DNA of 64,000 nucleotides from the NCBI GenBank assembly GCA_937951485.1, contig CALEDJ010000029.1, positions 103,718-167,717 on the forward strand, written 5' to 3'. Of this stretch, positions 42,406-51,598 are shown piece by piece. The stretch is from an uncultured bacterium. Lineage in GTDB: Bacteria; Hydrogenedentota; Hydrogenedentia; Hydrogenedentales; CAILVY01. Under the pieces are notes generated by a model. It did no database searches. It was not told where the DNA came from and was given only the letters and a program-made list of their open reading frames with translations. A program made the translations under genes and the position numbers. Every line of letters begins with the position of its first letter. The first letter of the stretch is position 1.

Positions 42406-42432
42406 GATAAACGGGAAACAGGGAAGAATCGG

Positions 42433-43359
42433 ATGCAGCGGAAGCACTTTGACACATGGCTCTTTGCGGCGGCGGTATTGCTTGTGGGATCGGCATGGGC
42501 GCAGCCGGAGAAGCCTTATGACGTGAAGCAGGACATCGCGTATGGGCAGGCGAAGGGGCACGATCTGCTGATAGACGTGTTTGTGCCGACCGGCAAGGCA
42601 AGACATGACTATTTCAAGCCGAATGACAATGGTTTCGGGCGCGGGGTGATTGACGTAATCAGCGGGGGCTGGAACTCAAGCCGGGCGCGCCAGGAAGAGC
42701 ATGAGCGCGCGGCGGTCTTCAGCATCCTGTGCGCGCGCGGCTACACGGTCTTCGCCATCCGCGTCGGGTCGCTGCCCGATTTCACCGCATTGGAGATGGT
42801 GGCCAACCTGCAACGCGGGGTGCGCTGGGTGAAGGCGCATGCCGCGGAATTCGGGGTGGACCCGGACCGCCTGGGCATGATGGGCGCGTCGGCGGGTGGG
42901 CATCTCTCGTTGTTGTTCATGCTTGATCCCCAGGCCGGCGATCCGGATGCCGCTGATCCGCTGATCAAGTACAGCACGGCGGTGAAGGCGGTGGGCGCGT
43001 TTTTCCCGCCCACGGATTTCCTGGATTGGGACGGCCGTGTCGCGCCCATCGAGCGCCACGAACACCTGCTGTTTTCCGATGGCATGGCAGGGAAGTCGGA
43101 GGAGCAGGTCCGCGCCGCCCTGGAACGCATCTCGCCGGCGCGGCTGGTGAAGGGCAGGACGCCGCCCCTCCTGCTGATTCACGGCGACGTGGACCCGATC
43201 GTGCCGTTGCAGCAATCCGAAGTGATGATCAAGGCGATGCGCGACGTCGGAAACGCGGCGGAACTGATCGTCAAGGAAGGCGGCGGCCACTTCTGGATCA
43301 CGATCCCCGAGGAGGTCATCAGACTGGCGGACTGGTTCGATCAGCGCCTGGGCGAATAG
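42433..43359 (+). CDS. Secreted alpha/beta-hydrolase (acetyl-esterase-like)
   Basis: A 308-residue exported hydrolase. The signal peptide (about 1-23) ends LVGSAWAQ. The catalytic triad is visible: Ser in GASAGGHLSL (about residue 155), Asp in HGDVDPIVPLQQSE, and His in GGGHFWI. The oxyanion region is VIDVISGGWNSSRA, a variant of the usual HGG. Such BD-FAE/feruloyl- or acetyl-esterase-like enzymes deacylate polysaccharides. It follows the CgeB-like gene by 27 nt and probably shares its transcript. A hairpin-T terminator lies 46 nt after its stop. Confidence 0.85.
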   Translation: MQRKHFDTWLFAAAVLLVGSAWAQPEKPYDVKQDIAYGQAKGHDLLIDVFVPTGKARHDYFKPNDNGFGRGVIDVISGGWNSSRARQEEHERAAVFSILCARGYTVFAIRVGSLPDFTALEMVANLQRGVRWVKAHAAEFGVDPDRLGMMGASAGGHLSLLFMLDPQAGDPDAADPLIKYSTAVKAVGAFFPPTDFLDWDGRVAPIERHEHLLFSDGMAGKSEEQVRAALERISPARLVKGRTPPLLLIHGDVDPIVPLQQSEVMIKAMRDVGNAAELIVKEGGGHFWITIPEEVIRLADWFDQRLGE

Positions 43360-43404
43360 CCGCCGAACGGTTTGATGGTCGATCGGATTCAGTCCGTTGT
43401 GTCG

Positions 43405-43426
43405 GTACGCTCCTGCGTACGTTTTC
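43405..43426 (+). terminator. Rho-independent-like terminator
   Basis: GTACGC-TCCT-GCGTAC forms a perfect 6-bp stem with a 4-nt loop, followed by GTTTTC. It follows the esterase gene. Confidence 0.55.
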
Positions 43427-43455
43427 TTGACAGGTCCCCCGGGGGGTGTTAGCAT
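43427..43455 (+). promoter_or_regulatory. Promoter of the GT4 gene
   Basis: TTGACA (43427-43432), 17 bp, TAGCAT (43450-43455). The spacer is almost wholly a GC palindrome (GTCCCCCGGGGGG), which could bind a regulator. Confidence 0.55.
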
Positions 43456-43500
43456 TCGGCGGAATTGTCCCGGGTGTATTCTTGACGGGGATCGGATGGA

Positions 43501-44661
43501 TTGGAAAAGGGACGTACCATACTTGTCGGCGTGGATGGCCGCGCCGCCAATACCAGAAATCGGGTCGGGGTGAATGTCTATTGCCATGAAATCATCCGCG
43601 CCCTGGCGCACGCGGCGCCGGATGTGCGGCTGCGGGTCTATCTGGACAGGGCGCCGATCGATGATTTCCCGGTAACAGCGGCGGAGGCGGAGATTCGCGT
43701 GTTGCCGCTGGCGCGGCGCTGGACGCTGCGCCGACTGATCCGCGAATTGCGCCGCGACCCGCCCGACGTGTTTCTGGTGCCGACGCTGCAATACCCGTTC
43801 TTCACGCCGTGTCCTAAGGTGGCCGTGGCGCACGAGACGGCGTTCATGTATCTTCCGGAATGTTGGGGGCGATGGCAACGCTTTCAAACCAAAACCCTGC
43901 TACGGCTGGCCTGTCGTCGCGCACACCACATGATGGCGATCACCCAGGTGGTGAAAGATGATCTTGTGCGGTGGTTTCACATGCCGCCGGACCGCGTCAC
44001 CGTGGCGCATTACGGCGTGTCGCCGGAACTGCGGCCATGCGCCGACCAGGATGCGATCCGCCGCGTGCGTGGGAAGTTTTCGCTGCCCGCGCGCTATGTG
44101 CTTTTCATAGGGCGGCTCTCGCCGAGGAAGAATGTGGGTCGCCAGATACGGGCTTTTGAAATGCTGCTCCGGCGGCATCCCGAACTGCCGCACCATTTTG
44201 TGATTGCCGGCGACAAGGGGTGGATGTACGACGACATTTTCGCGCAGGCGGAGCAGTCGTCGGTAAAAGACCGGCTGCATTTTCTGGGGCTGGTCCGCCG
44301 CGAAGACATCCCGCCGCTGCTGGCGCAGGCCGACGTGCTGATGCAGCCCGCCTTGTGGGAGGCTTTCGGCATCCCCGTCCTCGAAGGCATGGCGAGCGGC
44401 GTGGCGGTGTTGACCTCCGACCGCTCCGGACTCGCCGAAGTCGCCGGCGATGCAGCGGTTCTCGTGGACCCCTCTGATGTGGAGGCCATCGCCGATGGCC
44501 TGGAACGCCTGATCATGGATCATGATTTTCGCGCGGCGATCGTTGCGAAGGGGCTGGAACGCGCCAAAGATTTCACTTGGGAAAAGGCCGCCCAGATTAC
44601 GCTGGCGGCGCTCCGCCGCGCCGCTGAAACAGGGGGAAGAGAAGGACGACAAGGAGAGTAA
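43501..44661 (+). CDS. GT-B (family 4) glycosyltransferase
   Basis: A 386-residue glycosyltransferase. GVDGRAANTRNRVGVNVYCH is the N-terminal glycine-rich loop, VTVAHYGVSPELRP the hinge, RYVLFIGRLSPRKNVGRQI starts the donor domain, and ALWEAFGIPVLEGMASGVAV carries the Ex7E nucleotide-sugar motif. ITQVVKDDLVRWFHMP is typical of mannosyltransferase B/WbdA-like proteins. The conserved frame begins at TTG 43501; ATG 43496 is in another frame. There is a repeat-like tail (RRAAETGGREGRQGE) that runs into the low-complexity region at 44641, so the true C-terminus may have drifted. Confidence 0.87.
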   Translation: MEKGRTILVGVDGRAANTRNRVGVNVYCHEIIRALAHAAPDVRLRVYLDRAPIDDFPVTAAEAEIRVLPLARRWTLRRLIRELRRDPPDVFLVPTLQYPFFTPCPKVAVAHETAFMYLPECWGRWQRFQTKTLLRLACRRAHHMMAITQVVKDDLVRWFHMPPDRVTVAHYGVSPELRPCADQDAIRRVRGKFSLPARYVLFIGRLSPRKNVGRQIRAFEMLLRRHPELPHHFVIAGDKGWMYDDIFAQAEQSSVKDRLHFLGLVRREDIPPLLAQADVLMQPALWEAFGIPVLEGMASGVAVLTSDRSGLAEVAGDAAVLVDPSDVEAIADGLERLIMDHDFRAAIVAKGLERAKDFTWEKAAQITLAALRRAAETGGREGRQGE

Positions 44662-44862
44662 GGACAACAGGGACAGCAAGGGCATGAAGAATGAACAAAA
44701 CAGCGGGGGTAGCCGAAAATGTGACGGAACGGTTCCAAGGTTTTTCCCGCTTTTGCTTGTTTTGCTTTGTCTTTCTATGCAGTCAATCTTCTTTTCCCTG
44801 ATATTCCCCTCGTCTTTGCCGTCTTTGCCGTCCCTGTTGTCCCTGTTGTCCCTGTTGTCCTT
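44641..44862. repeat. 9-bp short-period repeats in inverted orientation
   Basis: Between two carbohydrate genes, 44812-44856 holds five tandem nonamers (GTCTTTGCC twice, GTCCCTGTT three times). An imperfect inverted counterpart with GGACAACAGGGACAGCAA lies at 44662-44679. The open frame across it (MKNEQN from 44684) is likely accidental. Confidence 0.65.
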
Positions 44863-44911
44863 CTTTTGGCCGGTGTCATTTGGCTTCTTTCGTCGCTCGT
44901 GCGTGGTTCTT

Positions 44912-47485
44912 GTGAAATTCGCGTGGCTGCCCTTGTCCATCGCGGCATTCGCTGCGAATGCCCCCGCAGCAGAACTGACTGATGCACAGCGGACGGCGGT
45001 GGAGGGGCTGCGGCAGGGGCATTATTTCGCCTGGCCCACGCTCGACGCCGCGCAGTGGCAGGCGATTCATGAGAAGGCGCAGGCTTACTTCGACCGTTAT
45101 CATGCGGCGCATCTGCCGCAGGGCTTGAACGCGGACGTGCTCTGGACCGACCGCATGCGCACCGTGCCGCACAAGTACGACGGCATCGGCGACAGCGTGA
45201 CGTGGACCGGGCATTACCTGGCGGCGCTCGCCCTGAAACACCGTGTCACGGGGGACCCAGAGACGCGGCAGCGCATGGCCGCCGTGTTGGATACGTTCGA
45301 CATGCTGCTGGAGGTGTCCGGGCGGCCGGGCTATCTGCCGAGGTATGCGGGCGACGCATCGGACCCGGCCTACCGCGAATACTACAGCGTATACGGCAAG
45401 GGGCCGTCGCGGCGGCGGCCGGGCTTGGGCCGCCGCGCTTATCCTGGCGTGGAACCTTATGCGCAGTATGTGTGGCTGGGCAAGAGTTCGCGCGATACTT
45501 ACGACGGCGCGGCGTTGGGGTTGGCGAGCGTCATCGCTTTCGTGGAGGATGTGGCGTTGCAGACGCAGGCGCGGGGCATTGCCACGCGCCTCGGCGAACG
45601 CCTGGTGGCGGACCAGTGGTTCATTCGGGACGGACGCGGCTCGCTGACACACCCCTCTCCGCGCTGGCGCCTGGCCATGATGCGCCTGCTGATCAGCGCG
45701 AACCCGGAGCGTTTCGGGGGGCTTGCGCCGCGCTACGCCCGCTACGCGGAGCAGATGCCCCGGCGCGGGCCGCGTCTGCCGGGCAAAACCCACCGCAAAT
45801 ACTATCCTGCCAACCTGAATTTCGCGCGGCTATTCGTCCTGAACATCCTGGAGACGGACCCCGCCCGGCGCGAGCGCTTTCAGGCGGCACTGCGCAACAC
45901 CTATCTATGCCAATGCCACGATCATCTGAACGCCTATTTTGCCGCGATTTACATGCTTGCGACGGGCGACACGGAAGAGCCGCGCGCCCGTGCGACGTTT
46001 GAAAGCATGATGATTGATTTTCCGCCGCCGCCCAAGTGGGCGCGCTATGTGGACCACCGGGGAAAGGGCCTTCCCATGGCGGGAAAACATTTCACGCGCG
46101 ATGCGCAATATGTCAGCGAACGCATCCCGCGCGACTTCCTCTGGCAGCGTCCGCCCTGCCTGGCGCATGGCGGACAGGACATTCCGCGCGAGTATCCGGG
46201 AATTGATTTCTTTTTGCCGTATTGGCTGGGCCGCGCATGCGGGGTCGTGCCGGAGGATGTGGCGGCTGAACATTCCGTGCCGCCGAGGCGCGACGCTGTC
46301 GCGCCGTTGCCGCGCATCGCGGTGCGCAAAGACGCGGAACAACGCCCCATCTTCGTGCAGCAGGACACCGGCGAACGCTTCACGCCGCGCGGGTTCAACC
46401 ACACCGTGCTGGACGAACGCGCGGGCGGCTGGCATGCCACGTTCAACGTCGGCATGTACGACCCCGACGCGATGGAGGCGACGCTCGACGCGATGCGGCG
46501 CGTCGGCGCGAATGTCATCCGAGTGTGGGCATGGGGCTTTCAGAACGAGACGGGATTCACCGGGGAGCCGTCTGCGTCCGGGCTGAACGCCGCGTATATG
46601 GAGAATTTCGTGGACTTTTTGCGGCGCGCCGCGCACCACGGCATTTATGTCATGCCCATCCTGGATGAAACACCGCACAACGCCTGTTACGATGCAATCG
46701 CCGCCGAGGCGGAGGAAGAGGACGACGCGGAAGGCCATCGCGCGGGCGGTTACAATCGCCAATACCTCATGCCCGGGCCGCTCGCGGCCAAGTGCGCGGC
46801 TGCCCGCGATTTCATCCGCCACATCCGCGACGCCGACCCCGGCCTGTTGCAGGGCGTCTTCGGCTGGGCGCTGGCAAATGAGGTATGCGTCAGGGCGACG
46901 GAAGCGCCGTTCCGGCACACAGAGGGCATGGCGCGCATCGGCGGCAAGTCCTACGATATGGCCGACCCCGCGCAGCGGCAGGCGTGCTACGACGAGGCCA
47001 TTCTGCGCTGGGTCAATACGCTTGCGGACGCCATCAAGGAAGTGGACCCGCAGGCGCTGGTGACGGTGGGCATGTGGACCGCCGACGCGCATGGGCGTCC
47101 CGCGTTCAACGGCCTGCCCCTCGACGGACGCGACCCGCGGATCCCGCCGCGCCCCGCCGTGCTCGGCGGCCCGGAAAGCCGTCTCGACTTCCTCGACATC
47201 CACATTTACCCCTGGGACGGCACCTCGGCCGTGCGGCCCGACGCCCACGAGCACGGCCATGTCCTCATCCCGGTCGTCGTCGGCGAGTACGGCGTGTTCA
47301 AGAACAAAAGCATTGAGGAAGCGCGCGTCATGCTCCACGAAATGCTCGATCAGGCGTGGCGCCTCGGCTATCAGGGCGACCTCCACTGGATTTGGGACCT
47401 GACCGGCACCCCCGGCCAGACCTGGAGCGCTGTCGAGCACAACCTCGCGGATCACGTCATGCGCTGGCGCCCGCCGGTTTATTGA
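44912..47485 (+). CDS. Secreted two-domain glycoside hydrolase-like protein (toroid plus GH5-like barrel)
   Basis: An 857-residue exported protein. GTG 44912 gives a clean signal peptide (KFAWLPLSIAAFAANAPA). An earlier ATG 44684 would add a repeat-derived head and is less likely. Residues about 25-430 look like an alpha/alpha toroid (DSVTWTGHYLAALALKHRVT; RLLISANPERFGGLAPRYAR; HDHLNAYFAAIYMLATGD). Residues about 470-850 look like a clan GH-A TIM barrel: FTPRGFNHTVLD, ANVIRVWAWGFQNETGF, and GVFGWALANEV with the likely acid/base Glu. DIHIYPWDG and VVVGEYGVFKN follow, the latter with the likely nucleophile Glu. The substrate is unknown, possibly a mannan or glucan. It overlaps the convergent radical SAM gene by 7 bp. 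Confidence 0.8.
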   Translation: MKFAWLPLSIAAFAANAPAAELTDAQRTAVEGLRQGHYFAWPTLDAAQWQAIHEKAQAYFDRYHAAHLPQGLNADVLWTDRMRTVPHKYDGIGDSVTWTGHYLAALALKHRVTGDPETRQRMAAVLDTFDMLLEVSGRPGYLPRYAGDASDPAYREYYSVYGKGPSRRRPGLGRRAYPGVEPYAQYVWLGKSSRDTYDGAALGLASVIAFVEDVALQTQARGIATRLGERLVADQWFIRDGRGSLTHPSPRWRLAMMRLLISANPERFGGLAPRYARYAEQMPRRGPRLPGKTHRKYYPANLNFARLFVLNILETDPARRERFQAALRNTYLCQCHDHLNAYFAAIYMLATGDTEEPRARATFESMMIDFPPPPKWARYVDHRGKGLPMAGKHFTRDAQYVSERIPRDFLWQRPPCLAHGGQDIPREYPGIDFFLPYWLGRACGVVPEDVAAEHSVPPRRDAVAPLPRIAVRKDAEQRPIFVQQDTGERFTPRGFNHTVLDERAGGWHATFNVGMYDPDAMEATLDAMRRVGANVIRVWAWGFQNETGFTGEPSASGLNAAYMENFVDFLRRAAHHGIYVMPILDETPHNACYDAIAAEAEEEDDAEGHRAGGYNRQYLMPGPLAAKCAAARDFIRHIRDADPGLLQGVFGWALANEVCVRATEAPFRHTEGMARIGGKSYDMADPAQRQACYDEAILRWVNTLADAIKEVDPQALVTVGMWTADAHGRPAFNGLPLDGRDPRIPPRPAVLGGPESRLDFLDIHIYPWDGTSAVRPDAHEHGHVLIPVVVGEYGVFKNKSIEEARVMLHEMLDQAWRLGYQGDLHWIWDLTGTPGQTWSAVEHNLADHVMRWRPPVY

Positions 47486-49575
47486 CTCTTCAGCAGGTGC
47501 AGCATGAATCGGCTTGCGAAAAAAATCTCCCAGGCGACAGCAAAAGGCAGGCGTCCGATGTCCATGGTCAGGATGCGCCCGGATCGGATGCGTTCCCACA
47601 ATTCGCGGCGGTAGGCGTTGAATTGGCGGCGCCGGGCGACGTAGCGGATGGCGGCTTCTTCGTATCCCGCAAGGATGCGCTCGCTGATGTAGCGCCGCGC
47701 GTCCGCCACACGCACCCAGCCCTGCTGGACATCGAACCCATGGAGATAGCGTTCAACCTCCTGCGCCAGGGCGGCGATTCTGCGGCGGGCCGAGGCGCTG
47801 AAAGCGCCTCCGCCCGCGCTGACCTGGCGCATGCGTTCGGCGGCGGCGGCGATCATGGCGCGCGTCTCCTGCGCGGCTTCGTCATAGCGGCCGCGCAGGT
47901 TGCATTCCGCAATCCGCTCCTGCACCGCTTCCCAGCGTTCGCGCAGGTCCGCGAGCACGGCCCAGCGCGGGTCGCGCGGATTGCGCGTCAGCATCCAGAT
48001 TTCCTGGAATTCAAAAAACAATCCGGCATATTGCCGCGCGCCCCGCGCGACATCCTTGATACGCCGCCAGGCAAAGCGCAACAGGCCTTCGCGGGGAAAG
48101 ACGTTGCGGCGTGACAGCCGTTCCTTCAGCCGGAACAATCCCGTCGCCATGGGATGCACGCCCTCCAGCGCGGCGTAGCGGTACCAGGCCGCCAGCAGGA
48201 AGCGGTGCGTGTAGTGCGTCGGGGTGCGCAGCAGCCGTGTGACGATGTTTTCCTTGCTGTAGAGATACGCCATGGATGCGTGATAGCAGGCGCGCCACTC
48301 GCCGGGGCGCATGCGGGGATGCCGGAAGGTTTCGTGAAGTCCGTCGAAATTGTTGGGATCGGCATCCATCGGCACGTTCTGCCGCACCATGTCGTAATGG
48401 TCGCGGGATCCGGGCAGGGGCACCAGCATGAACAGCGACGCCAGGTCCACCTGGATCTTGTTGTGCAGGGTTTCCATGTCCTGTTGGACGGATTCCGGGG
48501 TATCGTGGGGCAGGCCGACGATATAGCCGACATGCACGAGCACGTCCTGGCGGTGCCAGGCGCGCACCATCTCGACGTAGTCCTCGACGCGGTTCTGGCG
48601 CTTGCCCACCGCTTCGAGGTTTTTCGGGTTGACGCTTTCCATGCCGATGAACGCGAGATAGCAGCCCGCCCGCGCGGCTTTCTCCACGAAGCGGGGGATG
48701 CGGTGGGCCTGCGTGTCGGTCTGCATCATGAAATCAACATCCAGGCCGCGCGCGCGCAGCGCGATCATGCCGTCGAGAATCTCCTCCCATGCGGGATTGC
48801 GCGCGAAGTTGTCGTCCGTGAAGAAATGCGTGCGGATGCCATTCGCGTAGTTTTCCTCGATCGCCTGCAGCACGCACGCCGCGGCCCGGTGTCGCATTTT
48901 ACGGCCTTGCACATTGATAATCGTGCAGAACGAGCAGTTGAACGGGCATCCCCGGCTGGTGTCAATCGTGGCCATTGTCCTGGTGAAGTACCGCCGCTGC
49001 ATCCGGAGGTCGCATCGCGGTACGGGGGCGTTCAGCAGGTCAGGGAAATCGCGAATGTCATAGACCGGCTGCATCTCGCCCGCGGCGGCGTCGCGCAGAA
49101 TGCCCTCCAGCGCGCCCGGCGCTTCCGCCTCGCCTTTGACCAGCGAGACCCCGGCGTCCAGCAGCGGCTGCAACTCCGGCGTCGGCCTGTCGAAGAGTGC
49201 CAGCATGCCGCTGACATGAAAGCCGCCGATCATCACCTGAACGCCGACCTCGCGCAATTGCAGCGCGATGTCCGCCGCGCGCGCGAACTGGTTGGTCTGC
49301 ACGCCGGTCAGGCCGACCACCACCCGCACGCCCGGCTTCCGGTTCATGCGCGCAATCCGCCTTATGGGAATCCGCTGGACGGTATCGTCCAGGGTTTCAA
49401 CCGTTACTGCAAAGTCTCCTGTGAACACGCTCGAATCCGCCAGAGAGCGGGTCAGTTGTTCCAGGCAGCACAGCGTATTCGATGGCAAGACCCCGCGCCA
49501 ATGACGGATGACATAGCCGTCGTCGTCGTAGCGCGAAGGGCGGATATAGACAACATGCAAGCGGTTAATGTCCAT
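47479..49575 (-). CDS. B12-binding-domain radical SAM protein
   Basis: A 698-residue enzyme. Residues 1-170 are a cobalamin-binding-like Rossmann domain (VVVGLTGVQTNQFARAADIA; EVGVQVMIGGFHVSG) without the full DxHxxG motif, as in many members. The radical SAM core follows with its cluster cysteines in TSRGCPFNCSFCTI (about 210-222), HFFTDDNFARNPAWEEIL and GYLAFIGMESVNPKNL-like segments. The last 250 residues are helical and basic, with a segment FAVAWEIFFASRFMLHLL at the end that could sit on a membrane. GAGGAA precedes ATG 49575. Products of this group range from hopanoid methylases to unknown lipid or tetrapyrrole modifiers; I cannot choose. Confidence 0.88.
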   Translation of the reverse strand: MDINRLHVVYIRPSRYDDDGYVIRHWRGVLPSNTLCCLEQLTRSLADSSVFTGDFAVTVETLDDTVQRIPIRRIARMNRKPGVRVVVGLTGVQTNQFARAADIALQLREVGVQVMIGGFHVSGMLALFDRPTPELQPLLDAGVSLVKGEAEAPGALEGILRDAAAGEMQPVYDIRDFPDLLNAPVPRCDLRMQRRYFTRTMATIDTSRGCPFNCSFCTIINVQGRKMRHRAAACVLQAIEENYANGIRTHFFTDDNFARNPAWEEILDGMIALRARGLDVDFMMQTDTQAHRIPRFVEKAARAGCYLAFIGMESVNPKNLEAVGKRQNRVEDYVEMVRAWHRQDVLVHVGYIVGLPHDTPESVQQDMETLHNKIQVDLASLFMLVPLPGSRDHYDMVRQNVPMDADPNNFDGLHETFRHPRMRPGEWRACYHASMAYLYSKENIVTRLLRTPTHYTHRFLLAAWYRYAALEGVHPMATGLFRLKERLSRRNVFPREGLLRFAWRRIKDVARGARQYAGLFFEFQEIWMLTRNPRDPRWAVLADLRERWEAVQERIAECNLRGRYDEAAQETRAMIAAAAERMRQVSAGGGAFSASARRRIAALAQEVERYLHGFDVQQGWVRVADARRYISERILAGYEEAAIRYVARRRQFNAYRRELWERIRSGRILTMDIGRLPFAVAWEIFFASRFMLHLLKSQ

Positions 49576-49888
49576 GAAAACGGTTCCTCAATGTGGACGG
49601 GCGCGCCCGATACCCTTGGGCACGCCCAATACTGTTGCCGCGCGGCGCGCCTTGGCGCCCCACCGACGCCACTCAGTATCCGCTTTGCGGTCGGTATTTG
49701 TCAATGGGTCGGCTTTGTCCCGGGGAATCCGTGGCGTCAGGCGGGTCATTGCCGCAGGTGTTTGACCCATGAACGGCGCATATTCGGCGCATTCCTCAGC
49801 CCCGGGGCTTCTTGCTCATGCCCGTGTTATGGGGGTAAAGTATGGGGGATGCCCGGAGTTGACGGGGAAACCAGAAGGACGGCAAGCC
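49576..49888. other. Divergent intergenic region
   Basis: This 313-bp gap separates the radical SAM gene from pdxJ, which are divergent. It holds their ribosome sites (GAGGAA and AAGGA). I see no convincing promoter pair, repeat or small gene. Confidence 0.6.
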
Positions 49889-50611
49889 ATGATTGAACTG
49901 GGTGTGAATATTGATCATGTGGCGACGCTTCGCGAAGCGCGCAAGGGGCGCGTTCCCGATGTGATCGCGGCGGCGAAGATTTGCGAGATGGCCGGGGCGC
50001 ATCAGATCACGGTGCATCTGCGGCAGGACCGTCGGCACATCCAGGACCATGACGTGGAGGCGCTGAAGCAGGTGCTGTTGGTGCGGTTGAACCTCGAGAT
50101 GGGGGCGACGGACGAAATCATCGCCGTGGCGCACCGCATCCGGCCGCACTCGGTCTGCCTGGTGCCGGAACACCGCCAGGAAATCACCACCGAAGGCGGG
50201 CTGGACGTAGCCGCCCAAATCCCGCGCCTGAGGGAAGTCGTCAAAGGCATGCATGACCGCGGCATCCATGTCAGCATGTTTATTGACCCGGAAGAGAAAC
50301 AGGTGGATGCCAGCGCCGAGACAGGCGCGGATTACGTGGAACTGCATACGGGGGCCTATGCCAACGCAGAGGGCGGCAAGCGGGATTCCGAACTTGAGCG
50401 ACTGGAAACCTGCGCGGAACATGTAAGGTTGACGTCGTTGAAACTTCATGCCGGACACGGCCTCACCGTGCGCAACCTCGAACCCGTCGCCATGATCCCC
50501 GGCCTGTGCGAGGTCAATATCGGCCATGACATCGTCGCCCGCGCCCTTTTTATCGGTTTGGAGAACGCTGTTGCCGAGATTCTCGACATACTCCATGAGT
50601 GTTCTTTGTAA
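49889..50611 (+). CDS. pdxJ: Pyridoxine 5'-phosphate synthase
   Basis: A 240-residue TIM-barrel enzyme that joins 1-deoxyxylulose 5-phosphate and 3-amino-2-oxopropyl phosphate to form pyridoxine 5'-phosphate, the last ring-forming step of DXP-dependent vitamin B6 synthesis. All family segments are visible: LGVNIDHVATLREARKG, GAHQITVHLRQDRRHIQDHD, VCLVPEHRQEITTEGGLDV, VSMFIDPEEKQVDA, VELHTGAYANAEG, HAGHGLTVRNLEPV and EVNIGHDIVARALFIGL. ATG 49889 is favoured by AAGGA upstream and by alignment; the frame is open to 49769. It appears monocistronic. Confidence 0.96.
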   Translation: MIELGVNIDHVATLREARKGRVPDVIAAAKICEMAGAHQITVHLRQDRRHIQDHDVEALKQVLLVRLNLEMGATDEIIAVAHRIRPHSVCLVPEHRQEITTEGGLDVAAQIPRLREVVKGMHDRGIHVSMFIDPEEKQVDASAETGADYVELHTGAYANAEGGKRDSELERLETCAEHVRLTSLKLHAGHGLTVRNLEPVAMIPGLCEVNIGHDIVARALFIGLENAVAEILDILHECSL

Positions 50612-51010
50612 CCGCGCGTGTTCTTTGTAACCGCTCCACGATACGGCCCCCCCGACCGGAACCCGCCGGTCACCCTTTTCTCAAAGGGGAAGCAGTTGCC
50701 CTGTCGCGAGGCTATTCCCAGACCCTTGGGACCGGACCACAGCCGACATGCCGCACGGTGCAGAAATATCAGAAGAACCCCCCCTTGGGCGGGGGGGCGC
50801 GCAGCGCCGGGGGATGTCAAAGCAAACGGGCAGAATGTTGTTCAGAAGGCATGTGCGAAATGGGCGTTCAAGACCTCAATCCCATCAGAAATCCCGGATA
50901 TTTCGCGCTCTCAAGCGCGGAAACAGCCCATTTCGCGAATGCCTGTTCAGGAATCTTCGCGTGATTTGATTTGTTTTCCAGGCGATACAGGGGGATGAAC
51001 CCGAAGGAGA
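50612..51010. repeat. Repeat-bearing intergenic region
   Basis: GTGTTCTTTGTAACCGC is repeated in tandem at about 50598-50635. CCCCCTTGGGCGGGGGGGCG with GCGCAGCGCC (50770-50812) is a relative of the 48-bp palindromic repeat at 13398. TGCGAAATGGGC (50854-50865) is mirrored by GCCCATTTCGCGA (50927-50939), the core of a longer imperfect inverted repeat spanning about 50845-50950. No gene is supported here. Confidence 0.6.
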
Positions 51011-51016
51011 ACAACG

Positions 51017-51598
51017 ATGAAAACACGCTATGGAGTATGTGGTCTTGTGGTCATTGTCGTCGCCGCGGGCGCGGCGGCCGATTCCTATGAAATTGATCCC
51101 GTGCACGCAAGCCTGATTTTCCGCATCAAGCATCTGGGTGTTGCCAATTTCTACGGGATGTTTACCGAGATGGCCGGAACCTACCGCTATGATCCCGAAA
51201 ACGCCGAGGAAAACCATGTTGATGTGACAGTCAAGACCGCAAGTGTCGCCACGGCGAACAAGGCGCGCGACGAACACTTGCGCAGCGCCGACTTTTTTGA
51301 CGTGGAGAAACACCCGGAAATGCGGTTTGTGAGTCGGGAATGGAAAACGACCGGGGAACATACCTACGATGTGATCGGCGATCTTACGCTGCTCGGCGTG
51401 ACAAAGCCTGTGACGGCCCGGGTGGAATTTACCGGCGAAGGCGAGGGCATGCAGGGAGATTACCGCACCGGTTTCGAGGCGATTTTCGAAATCCGCCGCA
51501 GCGAATTCGGCATGACCAAGTATCTCCCGGTTCTGCTGGGTGATGAAGTGCGCATCATCCTCAGCGTGGAAGGCCTCCGGCGGGACGGCGAATCCTGA
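51017..51598 (+). CDS. YceI-like secreted lipid-binding protein
   Basis: A 193-residue lipocalin-like beta-barrel of the YceI family, which binds polyisoprenoids or other long lipids in the periplasm. A signal peptide ends near AAGAAADS. Then come SYEIDPVHASLIFRIKHLGV, FYGMFTEMAGTYRYD, VDVTVKTASVATANKARDEH, LRSADFFDVEKHPEMRF and the closing FEIRRSEFGMTKYLP, in the family order. GAAGGAG precedes ATG 51017. Its last 38 nt overlap the 3' end of the convergent small ORF at 51561-51788. Confidence 0.93.
   Translation: MKTRYGVCGLVVIVVAAGAAADSYEIDPVHASLIFRIKHLGVANFYGMFTEMAGTYRYDPENAEENHVDVTVKTASVATANKARDEHLRSADFFDVEKHPEMRFVSREWKTTGEHTYDVIGDLTLLGVTKPVTARVEFTGEGEGMQGDYRTGFEAIFEIRRSEFGMTKYLPVLLGDEVRIILSVEGLRRDGES

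Noticed and set aside
43900-44940. Frame with a DNRDNRDGKDGKD tail on the minus strand
   Set aside because: Antisense of the GT4 gene read through the nonamer repeats; low-complexity by origin.
48154-49896. Open frame of 580 residues opposite the radical SAM gene
   Set aside because: Antisense shadow; the minus strand carries the CxxxCxxC core.
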